64,000 nt of DNA from Eremophila alpestris peregrina (Eukaryota; Chordata; Aves; Passeriformes; Alaudidae), in contig WMCF01000016.1 of the NCBI GenBank assembly GCA_009792885.1, positions 16,542,685 through 16,606,684 of the forward strand, read 5' to 3'. The notes under the pieces were generated by a model. The model was not told the origin of the DNA, did not search any database, and saw nothing but the letters and a program-made list of their open reading frames with translations. Shown here one piece after another: positions 1 through 14,000 of this stretch; within the stretch, counting starts at the first letter, position 1; each line of letters begins with the position of its first letter. A program made the translations under genes and the position numbers.

Positions 1-1775
1 GCTAGGGCTTTAGGCTTTGTGAATCTTTTATTGCTCAAACAAATAAGGTGGAGGTTTTTTTCACTCTCCTCAACAATTCTCTTTTCTGACATTGAAATGC
101 AATTTGTTGTTAATCCTCATAGAACTATCTGGTTGTTTGCATGTATCACTGTGACATAATCAGTGAATCCTTTACACTGATTTTACTATGTTAGAGAGGC
201 CATTGAGCCATTTGTCATGTGATTCTACATTTGGGGTGTATTATTGTTTGGTGGCATTGTTTTACCTCACAGAGTGGATGGAATTTGCTGCTGTCAAAGG
301 CAGCCTTGTTCCTCTTCCTGACTTTTTGAGTCTATTTCTGGATTATTCAGATTCTTTTTTTAAGAAAGTTTTCAGGGCATTTCAGAAGAAACTTGTTGAA
401 AGTTTTTGCATTGGGGTTCATGACAACCTGTGCCCCTCTGTTAACACCTCTCTGATGTTGAAGTTAATGGCATGAAATAGTGCCAAGAGGCACTTAGGGA
501 GCATGTATCCATGTATCCTGTGTGTTCCTCCTCTTTCCTGCCTTGTCAGCTGAGAAATTGGGCAAAACTTCATTACACTGTCAGGTGTTACATGGGAACA
601 ACTAAAAAAGGATGGTGTCTCCTGTATGGAGAAGTGTTGCCTTAGCAATCTGGAATGTTTTTGTGGGAGGGCACTGGGTAACTGGAGAAATAAATCCCTT
701 GCTACAGATCCTACCCCTGGTGTTTATTCGTGGAGAAGGAGGGCAGGGAGTGTTCCAGCACCTTGGTTAGCCTGGGTGGAGCCAGGCCAGGGAGAGCACA
801 GAGCATCCAGTGTGGGGCTTCCTGAGGTTTTTACTGTGCCCTGCTCTTCCTGTCCCCCACCTGGAGTGACAAAGGGAGCAGCTGGTGGCAGTCACAGGTT
901 CACGTTCGGGTTGTGAGAGGGAAATCTGCAGTTTCATGGCAGGATGGCTCAGTCATCATCCCTGAGGAGATGGGAGGAAAGTAAGGTGGCAGCAGTAACA
1001 GACATTCCCAAATAGGAGGTTTTGGGGTGGAAATTGCACAGACCAAACAGATGGTCCTGAATTGCTGCTGCTCTGTGTGTGGTGGTGGGAGCTGAGGGCT
1101 GGGTAGGGTTAAGGAGCCTGAAAATGGACACAAAGGAAAGCTTCAGTGGACATGTGCAAATGAGAACTGGATGGAAGTGATCAGTCATTCATATACAAGG
1201 AACTGCCTTAGCAGTACTATTACTAATTCAGTTACAAAACTTACTGAAAGAAGATAAAATGGTCCAGTTCACAGTTAATTCAATTGTGATTAATTTCTTA
1301 TTGATAGTGCATTAATCATCATTAACAATGAGGTGTAGGACCAAATTTTAGTTGGTTCTTGCCCTGCAGCCTTGTTGAAGCTTGTTTTCAAATACTGAAG
1401 AGAATGGGATGGTTACAGAAAAGATGGAAATGATCCATGTTTTCAGTTGAAGCACTGCTGATGTGTCAGTCCCAGTAGCTGTTGCCTTCACATCACACTT
1501 GTTCTCCACAGTGCTGTAGGGAGGGGGAGGGAGCTAAGACTTTAAATGTTGATATATCTTACTTTTTTTAAAATTCTGTAAGTGCCTTTGTTTCAGAAAT
1601 GTTATGTGAAATTAAAGACAGTAGAATATTGAATTTATTAGATAATCATTGTTGCTTTTGTTACATACTGTAACCTTGGCTTTGTATGTTGTTTGTAGGT
1701 TAAACATAAGTATTCAAACCAAATGGCATAAACTCTATGCACCTTTGTAATAAATGCAGTGTTTGAAGTACATTC
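1..1775 (+). other. Possible 3' untranslated region of an unidentified plus-strand gene
   Basis: No coding exon is recognisable here. The stretch is AT-rich with only short chance reading frames, and it ends just after a canonical AATAAA at 1749-1754 that is followed by T/G-rich sequence, as expected of a cleavage and polyadenylation site. A plus-strand gene ending here would be convergent with ATRIP. In human the convergent neighbour of ATRIP, beyond TREX1, is SHISA5, so a SHISA5 3' UTR is possible, but nothing in the sequence identifies it. It could equally be ordinary intergenic DNA. Confidence 0.25.
1749..1754 (+). terminator. Candidate polyadenylation signal AATAAA
   Basis: A canonical AATAAA hexamer lies in the context TTTGTAATAAATGCAG, with a T/G-rich element about 30-45 bases downstream (around 1783-1795). 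The arrangement suits a plus-strand 3' end, but the hexamer is common in AT-rich DNA and no upstream coding exon supports it. Confidence 0.3.
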
Positions 1776-4439
1776 TGTCAGCTTGGTTTTCTTGGCCTCA
1801 TTCTGAGTATTATTCAGGGGTGCAAAGCTACATTTTCCTTCCTGTGCTTGACAGCTTGTGTTACTGAGTGTAATTTAGGTCACCTTGTATCATGAATATC
1901 ACTTTTCGTGGTGGAGACTGAAGCCTAACCAAAATTACAGGTCCCAACATAAAGCAAGGACAGTGTAAGCTCCTGAATGATCCTCTGACAGGCTGCTGCC
2001 AAGCAAGTCCTAAAGGATTGATTCTAAGGAAGTCTGTAATTCCATTAAAAATATCTTCTCAACCTGTTTAGACTTGTGTGTTGAGTATTGTGCCTCATTC
2101 ATCAACCTGACCAATTCAGCATGAGGTAAGTGTTGCTTTCTACTCTGTTTGAAAATGTTTTTGCTGAAGTGTTTGTGTATTTTATAGTTTTGATAAAAAT
2201 ACTTTAGAAGGGTTGTATTCATTAATCTTTCACTTGAAAATATTTTCTTTGAGCAGGTCAAGAGTACTTTTTATAGTACTCTTTATAATATATATACTTT
2301 TTATAATACTTTTCACCACACAGCAGTGAATTGGTGTTCAGTGTATCAGCATTATTACCTTGAATTGCCAGCTATGTTCTAATGTAGCATTTCAAAGAAA
2401 AACAAAGGGAGAAAACACAGAAATTTAAAAAAAATCCACTAACACCTATTCAAAACTCCATAATAATTGGGTAGTTTTGTAGTGTTACTTGAATTTGTTG
2501 GAGTCTCAGCTGCAGTCTGATAATGTATTGGAGGTGCAATATAAATCATTTCATATTTTCTCTTAGTTGACTGGGGGCAGCAGACAAAATGCATGCTCCT
2601 AAAACCCTAAATCTAGAAAACATATAATTAATGTTTGGGCTAGAAATGACACTAGGAAATTGTAGTTATTTGTGATTATTTTGTTGGCACTGCTTTTTAG
2701 TTCATCTCTTTCTTTTTCCCCATGACTTTTAGCAGGTACACCTGTGCAGTATGGCTGAGTTTGAGAAGTGACAGGCAGAGAAATGCTCAGAGGAAAGCTG
2801 TGTGCCTTCCCCTCTCTGTGCACACAGGGCTGAGGAGCAGAACCTGGGGTTTGATTAAAACCTGCAGATTCCCTAAGGAGCACATAGGGTTTCAAAGGTA
2901 CATTCACCCGTTATTGCAGCAAATGGTTGTTTGGGAGAGCAAACTGCTGAACTGAGAAGTTGAGAGCCCAGGGTTAGGTGAGGAATATTGCTGGTTATGT
3001 TTTCATCATGTTTAATCAGCAGTTGTCTGTGGTAGTGTGAATTTTTCCAGAACAAAACCTGGCATGCATTTAAAACTCATGGGAGGAGCTGAACACACAG
3101 GAGGGAAAAACTTCAGCAGTTATTGTCAAACAAGCAATTCTTGCCTGTTTTATTTTTTCCAAGGATGGAAACTCAGTATTGTATCTTGGCACTTGTAATA
3201 ACTCACCAGATTTGCTTTATCCAGTGGTTTGGGGCCTGTTTTTTTTCTCTCTGGTTATTATTTGACCTCATCTAGTTGTTTTTGCAGCCTGTACCACAGG
3301 GATCCAATTTACAGCTTTTCAGTGAGCCATATAGGAGGAGAAAAAGTGCAGGAGTGAAACCTGTCAGAGGTGAGAGAAACCTGAAGAAAATGTTACTTTA
3401 TTCTTTCAAGAGCTCAGACTCCTGCACTGATGGAATTGTCTCCTCTGCAAAGGCAGCCCTCAGGGCCAGTTAGCCATTATAAAACAACCTCTGATAGCCA
3501 ATTTCCCTTACTGCAGTCAAAATAACTTTTAAATCAGCGCTGCAACCTTTGCATTCCACTTCTTGCTCCTGCAATGGGATTTGTGGTTCACTCTGCAGTG
3601 GTGCCTTGCTCCTGGAATCAGGTAGGATGTCCTTCACAGACTGCTGGGCAAGGCTTGCAGCTCAGCTGTGCTGTAAAGAAGGTTCCTTAGCAAAACAAAT
3701 CGTTCATTCTCAAAACACCAACCTACAACATGATTAATGCAGAGAATGAAATAGTACTGTTTGTGTTAGCTCTGTTAGGACACTTACAGGCATTGGTTAT
3801 TACATTCTGACCATATATGAAAATAAAGTGGCTATTTCCTCTGGATATTTTCAAAAGCATGTTACTTTTGAGCATCTATTGCACTGACAAGCTTTAGAAC
3901 TAAGTTTTCAGATTAGTCCATGCTCAGCAGTGCTGGAAGTCACACTTCAGGCTGTGAAGTTATTGGCCCTTGCTCTTGGAAGCACTTTGATAAACTTCAG
4001 CTACAGTGGGTCTGTAGATCTTTGTAGAGATCATAGATCACCGTTTCTTATCAGTCTGCTAAATGACAACAATGTACATTTTTAAACAATTTACACAGGA
4101 AGGGGAAGTTTGCATTTGCTGTTACATTCACAGCAGATAACAGAGAGTCTGTGCAGGCAGAACTGCATTTGACCCTAATTGTGACCATTTGGCCATTACA
4201 GCCATAAATAATATTGTAACAAAAACATTCAGTGGTTAGGATGACTTTGTTCCGATTGTTTAGCACAGGCTTTTAAGCAGTAGGAATAAGCCCAGCTCAG
4301 GGCAGGGATGTTGTGTGCTACAGGACAAGGTATTTTGTATTTGCCATCTTCACCTATGTCAGCTTGGTTTAAAAAGATGGGGTTTTGAGGCCTGACATGA
4401 CACAAAGCAGTTGTTTGGCTTCTCTGTGGGAGTTTGTTT

Positions 4440-4505
4440 CAGTTGGGGGCTGGATGAGCTGCAGAGGCCCCTTCCAACCTCACCAAGTCAATGATTCTGC
4501 AAGGT
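4440..4505 (+). mobile_element. CR1 LINE 3'-tail fragment
   Basis: A short stretch contains GGCTGGATGAGCTGCAGAGG followed by CCCCTTCCAACCTCACCAAG and ends near AATGATTCTGC. It resembles the 3' terminus of avian CR1 elements (GGTCCCTTCCAACC, then ATTCTGTGATTCTG) read in sense on the plus strand. Only the last few dozen bases remain, which is typical of 5'-truncated CR1 copies. Confidence 0.6.
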
Positions 4506-5167
4506 GTAGAATTGAGCAAGGTTTCATTGAGCAGGAAAAAGCAGCTCTGGTGAGCTCAGCTTTCAGCCAAGGGGAAATCCTGGTTGCCATCCCCACAGGC
4601 AAGGAAGCAGATGGGTGGCTGCTGCTGAGGAATGTGATAATCGTGTGTAGAACATGCTTGGTGGCTTTCCTTTGCTCAGTGCTTCATTGTTCAGTCTTGT
4701 GCCTGTGCTTGATGCCAGAGTAAATTGCTTTTCTCAGTTTATACTGAGGCACAGCTTATCTGTTACATGGTGGGGAAATGCAAACTGGCTGTGGAAAAGC
4801 TGCTATGCTGGGAATTCTTCAGGGAGTGAAGAACTGATGATCTGAGATAATCAGCTGTTGCAGACATGATTGGATCTTTCTAATCCTGAGAAAAATGCCA
4901 GGAGTAAGTAAAATGGGAAGAATTGCTTGAGGTCAGCATAATCTTAAAATAGTCCTAACAAGGTCGGTCACTGTAAATATCTTAAATAATTATGGAGGTT
5001 CTGTAAGTATATTTCTTTCTGCCTTTTCTCTTTAGGAGTACAGCCCCATTTTTCCTTAGGAATGTGAACAGACAATGCCTTCCATTTTAAAAGCTGTGGT
5101 TTAATTTCACAATAACACGATGTTACTGTGATTCCTGCCAGTCAAAGCGTAGGGGTTTAGATCTGGT

Positions 5168-5690
5168 TGTCTTGGTTTGGAAGGACAGGGGTCTGCTGGG
5201 GAAGGCAGGAGCCTCCCTTGGAATGGAGAATGTAAACAACCTCCCTCCAAATTGTTATAATTTTGAAATTAAGGGGCTCTCAGGCAAGGATATGAGGATA
5301 GGAATAGCAGTTCTTTACTAGTGTGTGTAACAAGGCAAACAAACACCAGTAACTGTGGCATTAACAACAAACAGAACCAGGAACCTCGTGAGGGCCTTCT
5401 CATCCAGCAGGGCAGGGAAGGAAAAGGAGCTCAGCATTGCTGGGCACACGAGCAGAGGGTGGCAGGGCCCTGGGACTGGGCTGCAGTGGTGACAGTGAAT
5501 TCTCCCCACAGGCAGCAACAGCTTGGCCCTGCTCCTTCCAGTGCTGAGAGCGAGAGTGCAGCTGCCCCAGCCCTGTCCTTCACCTGCCCCCAAAACTCTC
5601 GGTATCTTCACCCTCCCAGAGAAACTCCCGGGGACAACAGAAGTTTAGCCAGGTGCTACCCTCCTCTCCTTTGGCCACTTTGTTTTGCTT
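5168..5690. mobile_element. LTR-like fragment of a passerine endogenous retrovirus
   Basis: The block begins TGTCTTGGTTTGG, an LTR start I recognise from songbird endogenous retroviruses, and continues with further familiar LTR segments: AATGGAGAATGTAAAC, AATTGTTATAATTTTGAAAT, TTAAGGGGCTCTCAGGCAA and AGTTCTTTACTAG. I see no gag, pol or env reading frame, no second copy and no clear CA-ended 3' terminus, so this is a solo or truncated LTR. The right boundary is uncertain and could extend to about 5960. The family name cannot be fixed without a repeat library. Confidence 0.6.
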
Positions 5691-8029
5691 AATTACCCAG
5701 AAGTACCAGCAGTTAGATTCCTAGCAACTTATGGGAAAAAATTTTATAAGGAAAAAAGAAAGAAATCTATGCCCCAGTGTTGGTGTTTGGAGCCTGGGTT
5801 GTACTGCTTTAAAGTCCAGAGTTGGGAGAAAACTCGGTGAGAATGTAAATGTACATGTTTGGGTGTTGTCTCTTAGAGGGGGTGGATGAGAAAGGATGCA
5901 AAGCCAGGAGGGAACAGTTAGGAGTTTTCCTACCAGTTTTTCCACACACAACTCTTCTGTTTATATAAAGCTTAGCAATAATCCACTAACTTTTTCCAAG
6001 TTGCCATACACACGCCCTTTAGATGAAGCCAGGAATTTGTTTAAACAACTTTTTATAACTGGATTGCTCCAACAGTTTGGGATTCCTTAGGGAACTGTTT
6101 TTTGTCCAAACTCTTTAACAGTTCATTTGGTCTGTTCACCCAAATGGGTTAAATGTCTCTTATCTCTATAAACTGAAATTGTTTAGAGAAATTAAGTGGT
6201 GAGAACGGTTGAAAAGTGATGGCAGATCACTGCATTTTGGGATATCTGCGGTACTGTGACTGTCATATCTTTGTTAGGACAGCTCTAAGCTTGCCCCTCA
6301 CAGCAGGCTCATGGCCAGACAGTGCTTTATCACAGCTCCTGCTCATTGGGCTGTTCTTAAGGAATTATCTTAATGTTTCTTTTGGTTTTGAGGAAGGAAA
6401 GGGCTTTTACATGCACTTTCCAGTTCTCACTAATCCTGAAGACCAGGAAATGTTTTTTGGTGGTTGTTTTTCCTCTTTTTTTTTTTTTTTTTGGGGGGGG
6501 TGCTTTGTTTATTTGCTCATTTATTTATTTTACATAGACAAGTCATGTTTTTTGTCACATCAACATCTGCAGCTTGTCTTGTCCAGGGCCTGGTGACAGT
6601 TCCAGGGTTGTGACTACGCAAGCCCACAGACCTGGGAAGGCTTTGCTGCTCTGTGCCTGTGCATCCTTCCTTGGTGCATTTCAGCAGGAACATAGCAGTT
6701 TTCCAGATGCTACACAGGACTTGAAACCTGTTACAGAGAGGAGCACTTGGCAGCTTGTGTTTCACAGACACGACCTGGCCCTGCCTGGTGCAGCTGCTGC
6801 TCTGAGAGGAGGAGGCTGAGCCCAGGCTGGGGGGAGGAAGGAGCTTTGGCCCTCGGGAGATGCTGGATTATTATTCCAGTTCTTCCTGCACTGGCATTTC
6901 TAGGAAAGTTCTCTTCCAAAGCAAGAGCCAAGCCAGGAGCTTGCTGAGCACACTGGAGTGGGCTCTGCTGCAGGGCAGCTCACAGTCTCTTTGGGCATGA
7001 CCAGAGAACAGAATGTCTCCCAGTTTTCCAAAGGCTTCCTTCCCACTCTCCTAGTCTCTTGTCCTCCTGGTTCCTGGATCCAGGCTCATTCTTAACCAAG
7101 TCCCTGTTGAAAATTGAAAAGAGCTCTCCCATCCACCTGTGGGCTCATTTTATAACACTCACACTTCAGTTTTGAGGGTCTGAGGCTCAGTTGATGACCT
7201 GCAGTGCAGTGTGACAGAGAGTGAGGATCATGCACACTTAAAAGAGTGGGGCAACAGCTCTTCCTCCAATCCTAGCAATGAGATGCTCCTTCATCTTCAC
7301 TATGACCAAAACCTCAGTCATTCTGCACACATTTAAATATCCTTCCATTGCCTAGAATGCACTCCTCAACAGTACCATCTTACTCTTTTAAAAGGAATTA
7401 TAAAATGTAAGTTCCAGTGTTGTTTTGGTGTTTTTTTTTTTTTTTGGCATCTCAGTAATTACACTTTCAGCAGATTCATGAAATTGAGTGAGCTCAGGTG
7501 CCCAACCCTCAGCAAGAAATTCAAAGCCCTGTAGTGAACTGCCAACTCTTAAGTTATTTCAGAAGGGTTTTTAAAATCATTGCAAACTGTTTACCAGTAT
7601 CAACAGTATGAAAATTCTGGAAGTCGCACAAGGAAGTGGTACAGCTACAAAAGAGACAAGTGTGTTCAAAAGGCTTTCATATGAATGCAGTGATGCCAAA
7701 CACCTTGGCACATTGAGCATCATCAATTCAGCTGCAGGCACAGTAAAATGGAGGAGAGAGAGAAATTTCCATTTCATTCACAGCAGAATTCATAACCAGA
7801 ACCAGTCATAAGCCACTGAGTGGGTTTGCACAGCAGCATCATTCATCAAAATTCCTTTGCTTTCAGCTACATTTGGATAGCACTTGAATAATTACAACAA
7901 AGAAATGTGTCTTAGTTATGCTGTGTTTGAGTGCAACCCGAGATCATCACTTAAAAGGATGATTCAAAGTTCACATTTACATTGGCAATGATGATTCAGA
8001 TGAGAAAAAACAGAGATCTTTGCTGTTGG

Positions 8030-11000
8030 CTAGCTGGAGTCTGTTCCTTGGTCTTCTGGCTCAGGAGGATACAATTCATCCAAAATCAGCTCTGCAACAA
8101 AAAATAATAATGTTTCAGAGAATGATTTTTTTCCTGCTTCATAGAGTATAATTATAGCTGGTATCTGCACTTTAGAACAAACTGATGGTACAGGACTACA
8201 GCAAACAGAATTTTTGAAGGTTCTATGCAAACAGGTCTTTAGATTAGTGTTTTGTCACAGACTTCTCCCCCCTCTTTTCTTTAATGCCTTTTTTAGGGAT
8301 ACCTTTCACTATCCCAGGCTGCTCCAAGCCCCATCCAACCTGGCCATGGACACTTCCAGGGATGGGGCAGCCACAGCTTCTCTGGGCACTCTGTGCCAGG
8401 GCCTCCTCACTCTCACAGGGAAGAATTTCTTTCTAATATTCAATCTAAACTGCCTCTAGAGGTCTGAGCAACAACCAGCTGAGGTACTTGTCAAAAGAGA
8501 AAAGTGACAGAAGTAAAATTTTTATTTCTGCAACATGGAAAAAAGCCAACATTTGACTGATTTTTACCTTCAGAGGCACTCAGTTTTTCAGTCTTTTTGA
8601 GAATGGCTCTTATGCCTGGCATGGCTTGGTCATATTGATGGAGAACTTCCAAACAGTGTTCATGGAACAGTTTATCTTTCTGAGACAGGCTGTGCAAGAG
8701 GAAAACAGCATCCCGTAAGAACTGAATAACTTGTTCCTTATGTGCACACAAGCTGCTCTCAGATCTTCTGATCTTCATCCACTGTCTGTGCAACATCACA
8801 ATCAGTGCCTTAACCACCTGCAAGAGAAAAAACAGTGCCTCAACACACAAAGCAAAAATATAGGAGCAGAAAACTTATTTCAGTATGAACTTTACTGCTT
8901 AAACTCTTCAAACTTTCAAATTTCAGGATATTTTCTAGCAAGTCAAAGCAAGCTTCCTAGGAGGTGGCATCCTCTAAAGTACAGGACATTTATTTTTTTG
9001 CAAATAAAAAGGGGCAAAAAGCAATTTCAGCATTGAGTACTTGGAAGTTGTCAGCAGGTTAAACTGGGGGAGTGTGGGGAACATACCTCGAGGTTGCACT
9101 GGCAGTCTGTACCAGGGAATAAAACTGCTGGTCTGGAGCACCTCATGCAGCGTGTCAGGAGCCTGACTGTCTGTGACAAACACAGGCTGTGTTAGACTCA
9201 GGGCTAACTTAGCAGAACTTACTGCTAGTTTCAAATATTCTTGTCTTTTACCCTCAAAGCTGTACAAGTTTTTTTCCCTGTAACACTTCACAGGCAGAGT
9301 TTGCCTTGCACAGAAACATTCTGATGAGCGAGGCTGACAAGGTCAGTGGCCTTTAACTCACTGCTTACAAATAATGTGTTTACACTTAATGTAACAGTGC
9401 AGGTGGGGGTAAAGGAAAGGGTTCAAAATTCTTTAAAAAGAGGGAAGTAGAGCAAATAGAACCTCAAACAAGTCACTTCTGTCTGTACAAACAACACAAA
9501 TTAGGTTTAAAAGCTATTCTTTCTATATATAACCATGACTGTTAAAAAGCAAGGTAGCATTTCCATTGAATGCAAGGAATATAAATCCTAAATCACTACA
9601 GAATGCCTCTTAAGTGTAAGAAATATAATCAAAATGAAACACAAATCTTGCTGCTTCTTACTCTTTTATTGCCCTAAAAGCAAAATAAAGCTTAGTGCTG
9701 AACATCTGCAGCCATGCTAGGATCTTCCTTGGTTTTTTCAGTGACTTTAAGGACTATTATGACCAATGCTCTCTTCAAGGATAGTTACTGATTCAGTTTC
9801 AAGCAGGTCCTTTCAAAAATCATTGTAACCCCTTACTGCAAGCTCATACTTGCAGTTTTGTATTTCAGCTAGAGGAAGAACTTGTTTTCAGACACTTTGT
9901 GCACTGTCCTGCTCCTCCCACTCCCCCAGCTGGAAGGAGAAGGAAACAGCACATGGACACTCAGCCATGGTGAGTTACCTCTTGCTCCAGCTGAAGCCAA
10001 AGCATTTCAGATGCTGATTTATCTGGTCTTGATATTATGTACATGTAGAGTGCAAGAAGAAGGCAGGTGTCTGAAACAGAGAGAACTTTGTTCTTTTTCC
10101 AACCAGCCACTTGTTCATGACAAAAATGAATTCTTTCAAGCAAAAATACATTTTGAGTTCTATCCTAGGACTCATGGTACAGGCTCAGCTTCTTCTTTTA
10201 TCTCCCCCATCTTCAGTAGTGCTGAGGAAATTGGTATCCCTAAACTTTATATTTGCTTTTGTGGTAATCCTGTCCTGGTTCATCCATAAGGAACTGAACA
10301 GAGATCATTTGTCATGCAGGAATCTCTGAACAGTGCCATGAGTGCAGATAAATTTAACTTCAAAACTCCTCAAAAGCCCCTTTTTCCTCATCAACCTTCA
10401 ATACACCATCTAGAAACTGATTTTAAAATGGCTCTCAAAAGCACTGCTTGTAGACAGATACCACAAGACATACTCTCCAAATCATAAGCAGAAAACAAGT
10501 TTTCAGGTCACACAGCAAGCTTTTTTGCCTTCTGGGGTTTCAGCACCTTGGAGCAAGGCCTGTTTGCATTACCTTTAGCCATGCTAACAGTTCTCTGTGT
10601 CCTGCAGTGTTTTACCTGAGTGAGAACAGAGCTGAGCAAGCAGCAGGTGGTGCTGAGCCAGGGCACACAGGAGCCTCACAGTCAGCAGCACAGCGGGCAG
10701 AGGGCTCTCGGCACTCAAACAGCGCTGCAGTGTCTGGCCACTCAGTAAGTGCTGGAAACTTCAAAACAACGTCGAGTTAGAAAAGGGAATGCAGTTACAA
10801 GTTACAAATACACTGTTTTTTGTAGACAGCATAGTAATTTGTGCCTTTGTAACCATTCAGAACATACCCCATCTCAAGCAATCTGTAGTAAATACAAAGT
10901 ATGCTGAAAAACATTGTTACTTTGGCAGTCACTGCAGTTCACACTGGCAGTTTCACTTGCCAGAATGAGATCCTGTGATTTCCTTCCTTATGCACCTCCC

Positions 11001-14000
11001 AGCAATCACAAAAACCCCAAAATGAATGTTATAAAGCTTCTTCACTTTCAGTGAGGCAACAGCATCTGCTTCATATGAGCATCATCAGCAAACCTTGTTA
11101 CTGATCAGGGATGATTATTACACTCATTAACAGTAAAGGCAGTGGAAAGATCCTCGGCTGCTTCTCAAATGTCATCTGAGATGTGATTTCTCTCATACAC
11201 AGCACAATCTCTACTGGAAGCTGCCCAGATGAGTTTCAACAGAGAATGAAAACCACTAAGCAGCAGACTCTGAAATAATTTAAAGCTATTACTGACTTAC
11301 TTTATTAACAAGTCCGTAGTTGAATTTTCAGCTAATTTCACCAAAACCTTTAGGCTTAGGCTCAGGATATTGTCAGTCTGGGAGCCCCTTGCAGCAGAGA
11401 AAGCTAAAATCTGAAGCAGCTTTTTAAACAAAGAATGTTGAGCTCCATTAGTATTGGGAGGATCCTGTGGAGCAGGCAGCTCTCCTTGTGTCCTGCTCTC
11501 TTCTTTATTGTCACACTGATTGTCACACAACACGTTTTTGTCCATCTTGGAAACCTGTTCATCTCCAGCAGCAGCAGCAGGTGTGTCCATTCCAGCAGAC
11601 AGCAATGTGTGGACAACATCCCAGCTGTAGAACACCAAGTAATAAAGGATCCCCAGTGACACAAGAGTGGTTTCTTCAAGGGACAGCCTGCAGTCCTCCT
11701 TGCTTGACACCGTGTTTGTGCTGGCTCTGGAAGCAGCAGCTGCATGGGTCCCACAGGCTCCATTCCCTGCTGTGTCCCCCAGCTGCTCTGCTTGGCACAA
11801 GGCACCAACGTGGTGCTCCACCAAGGGCAGGAGATGCACAGCACCTCGCATCCTGCTCTGTGTGAGGGGCAGGAGCCTTCCTGGACCTTCTGCTGGGCTC
11901 CCCTCAGGTAATCCTTCATCCAGAGCAATCAAGTGCAGTCCTGTTATTGCCAGTTTTTGAGCTTCTTGCAGGGATAGAAGAGGAGAGGTTCCTTCTTGAG
12001 TTGTCCTGCTGCTGGGGAGTTGTGTGGGCTTCCTGTCCAAATAGAAATGAAAGGGAAATGCTTCACAAGAAAAGGCAGAGAACAGAGTTGAAATCTGAGT
12101 TATCCATAATATGAACTGGATATAATAGAAAGGCCAGACTACAAAGAGATGTCTGTTTCCAAAACAGGAAAAAAAGGGGGAAAACACCATTCTATTCCTT
12201 GATGCCTGCATGGAAGAGCCATTTCAAAGCATTCTAGGTTTCATTACTAATAAAATAACCTATCTGAAAAGCAAGGGTATTTCAGAAGCTACAGTCTAAT
12301 TCTGTAAAGTGGAAAACTATTATAATTCATATTCAATCTTCATATTTAAAATGCTTTACCAAGAAATATAAATATATCTTGGAAAGTTGCATACAAATTG
12401 TATGTTGCAGATTGAACACAGTTTCTATTTTGAAGATATAAAACCAACTTTTAATCCCATCTTCAGCATTTTCTTCCCCCTTAACTCATGACCACATTTC
12501 TGTGCTTCCCTCATTCCAGTGCAAGCTGCTAACAGCAACTTCCAGGTTTAGTTCTGTGCCTTCCCCTAACAGAAAATTAACCTCATTCATTTTTTAGTGA
12601 TGTTCCAGTGTTTAGTATCTGTGATAATCAAAGATACAGAATGATGTTCCAAATTTTGCACTGAATGGCCTAAGCAGAGCATGATTTACCACAGGGAATG
12701 AGCTGAGTGTTTCTCAGCACAGAGAAGGCCACTGTGCTGAACATGGCAGATACAGTTTAAGAAAGACAATTAAACTTACGTATTCAAAGAGTTGGGAGGC
12801 AACACAGCTCCAGGGAGAGGCTCAGGGTTGCTACTGAGAAGGTGGCAGAGTCCAAGAAATGACCCAGGGACAATGGGCTGCTTCATCAGTGCATTCAGCA
12901 AGATAGAACCTGGAAGGAGACAGAATTTTCTTTGGAGTAGATCTGCCATCATCAACAACAAAAAAATCTGTATTTTTAGAAGATCAGCCTTATTTAGAGT
13001 GCTCACAGCCTCAGAATGGTTTTTTTCATTATGAATCTTCTTTCTTAACAGGAGGATGATTTTCAGAAAAATGAATTAAAGATATTTAAATATAAACCAA
13101 GTTATATTTAGAGGTATTTTAATTATGATCCCATATTAGCAAAATAACTTGAGCCAAGTGATCAGATATTCCAGCTGTTGGGGTGACCTGCCCTCCATTT
13201 TCCACTCCAGATATTGAAATTATGTGACACAATTCCACTGCCAACTGAAACAAAGATAATACCCGACAGAATTCTTGGAGCTGACTGTTGAAAATGCTTT
13301 GTAGTGGTTTTTTTTTCTAAGGTACATTTTCCCTGGGTTTATTTCTGCATTACCTTGTGTATTTCGTTTGGGAACAGAGCTGTAGGAGCAGTTTTTTCCT
13401 GTTGCTTTGGGCTGCTTCAGGGCTGAAACTTCAGGATGGGTTATCTTCCTGTCTGAAACAAACAGGGATTGGGAGAACACAAACTGCATCCACCCTGTGC
13501 ACACATCCAGTGTTGGATGATCTTTGAATCATCTCTAGATGTCACAATTACCAAGCAAATCAAGGCCAAAAGCCTTGCAGAGTTCAGAAAAAAAGTAAAC
13601 ACGTGTATTTTTTCAAACAAATAGGCATATTGAGTGTTGTTACCATAACAAACAATAGCAATACCAATGCTTTCAGGCTACTGCATTTTTCTTTTTGCTG
13701 GAGTTCCTACTGCTCATATTTTTAGAATGAACAGTGTAACTGACAGCAACATATCAGATTTTTCATGACTCTTCAAGTAAGGATTAGTTGATGATATCCA
13801 CATTTCTTCCATTTATTATTTCCCATTGCTATTAAAAAAACACTAATTTTATTTCATATTCTAGTAATCTCCAAATATATGCATATATTAATTTTCTAAG
13901 TGTTACTGAATGAATTTCAAGATACAGTTTTGTGAGAATTACTGCCCAACATATAAAAGAGGAAATGAGTACATTGGTTCAGTTGCTTTTTTCAATATGG

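Larger units (their letters stand above)
1776..8029. other. Intergenic region downstream of ATRIP, no gene recognised
   Basis: About 6 kb with no reading frame that I can assign to a protein family. It contains a CR1 tail (about 4440-4505), an LTR-like block (from 5168), a T-run followed by a G-run near 6477-6500 and a poly-T run near 7430-7445. The first part of the ATRIP 3' UTR must lie just below 8030. In mammals the single-exon TREX1 gene lies directly downstream of ATRIP on the same strand, and no such open frame exists here. Confidence 0.5.

Noticed and set aside
2010..2261. 83-codon minus-strand frame with Lys/Leu-rich translation
   Set aside because: No family resemblance, no splice signals, and it lies in AT-rich sequence beside the putative 3' end region.
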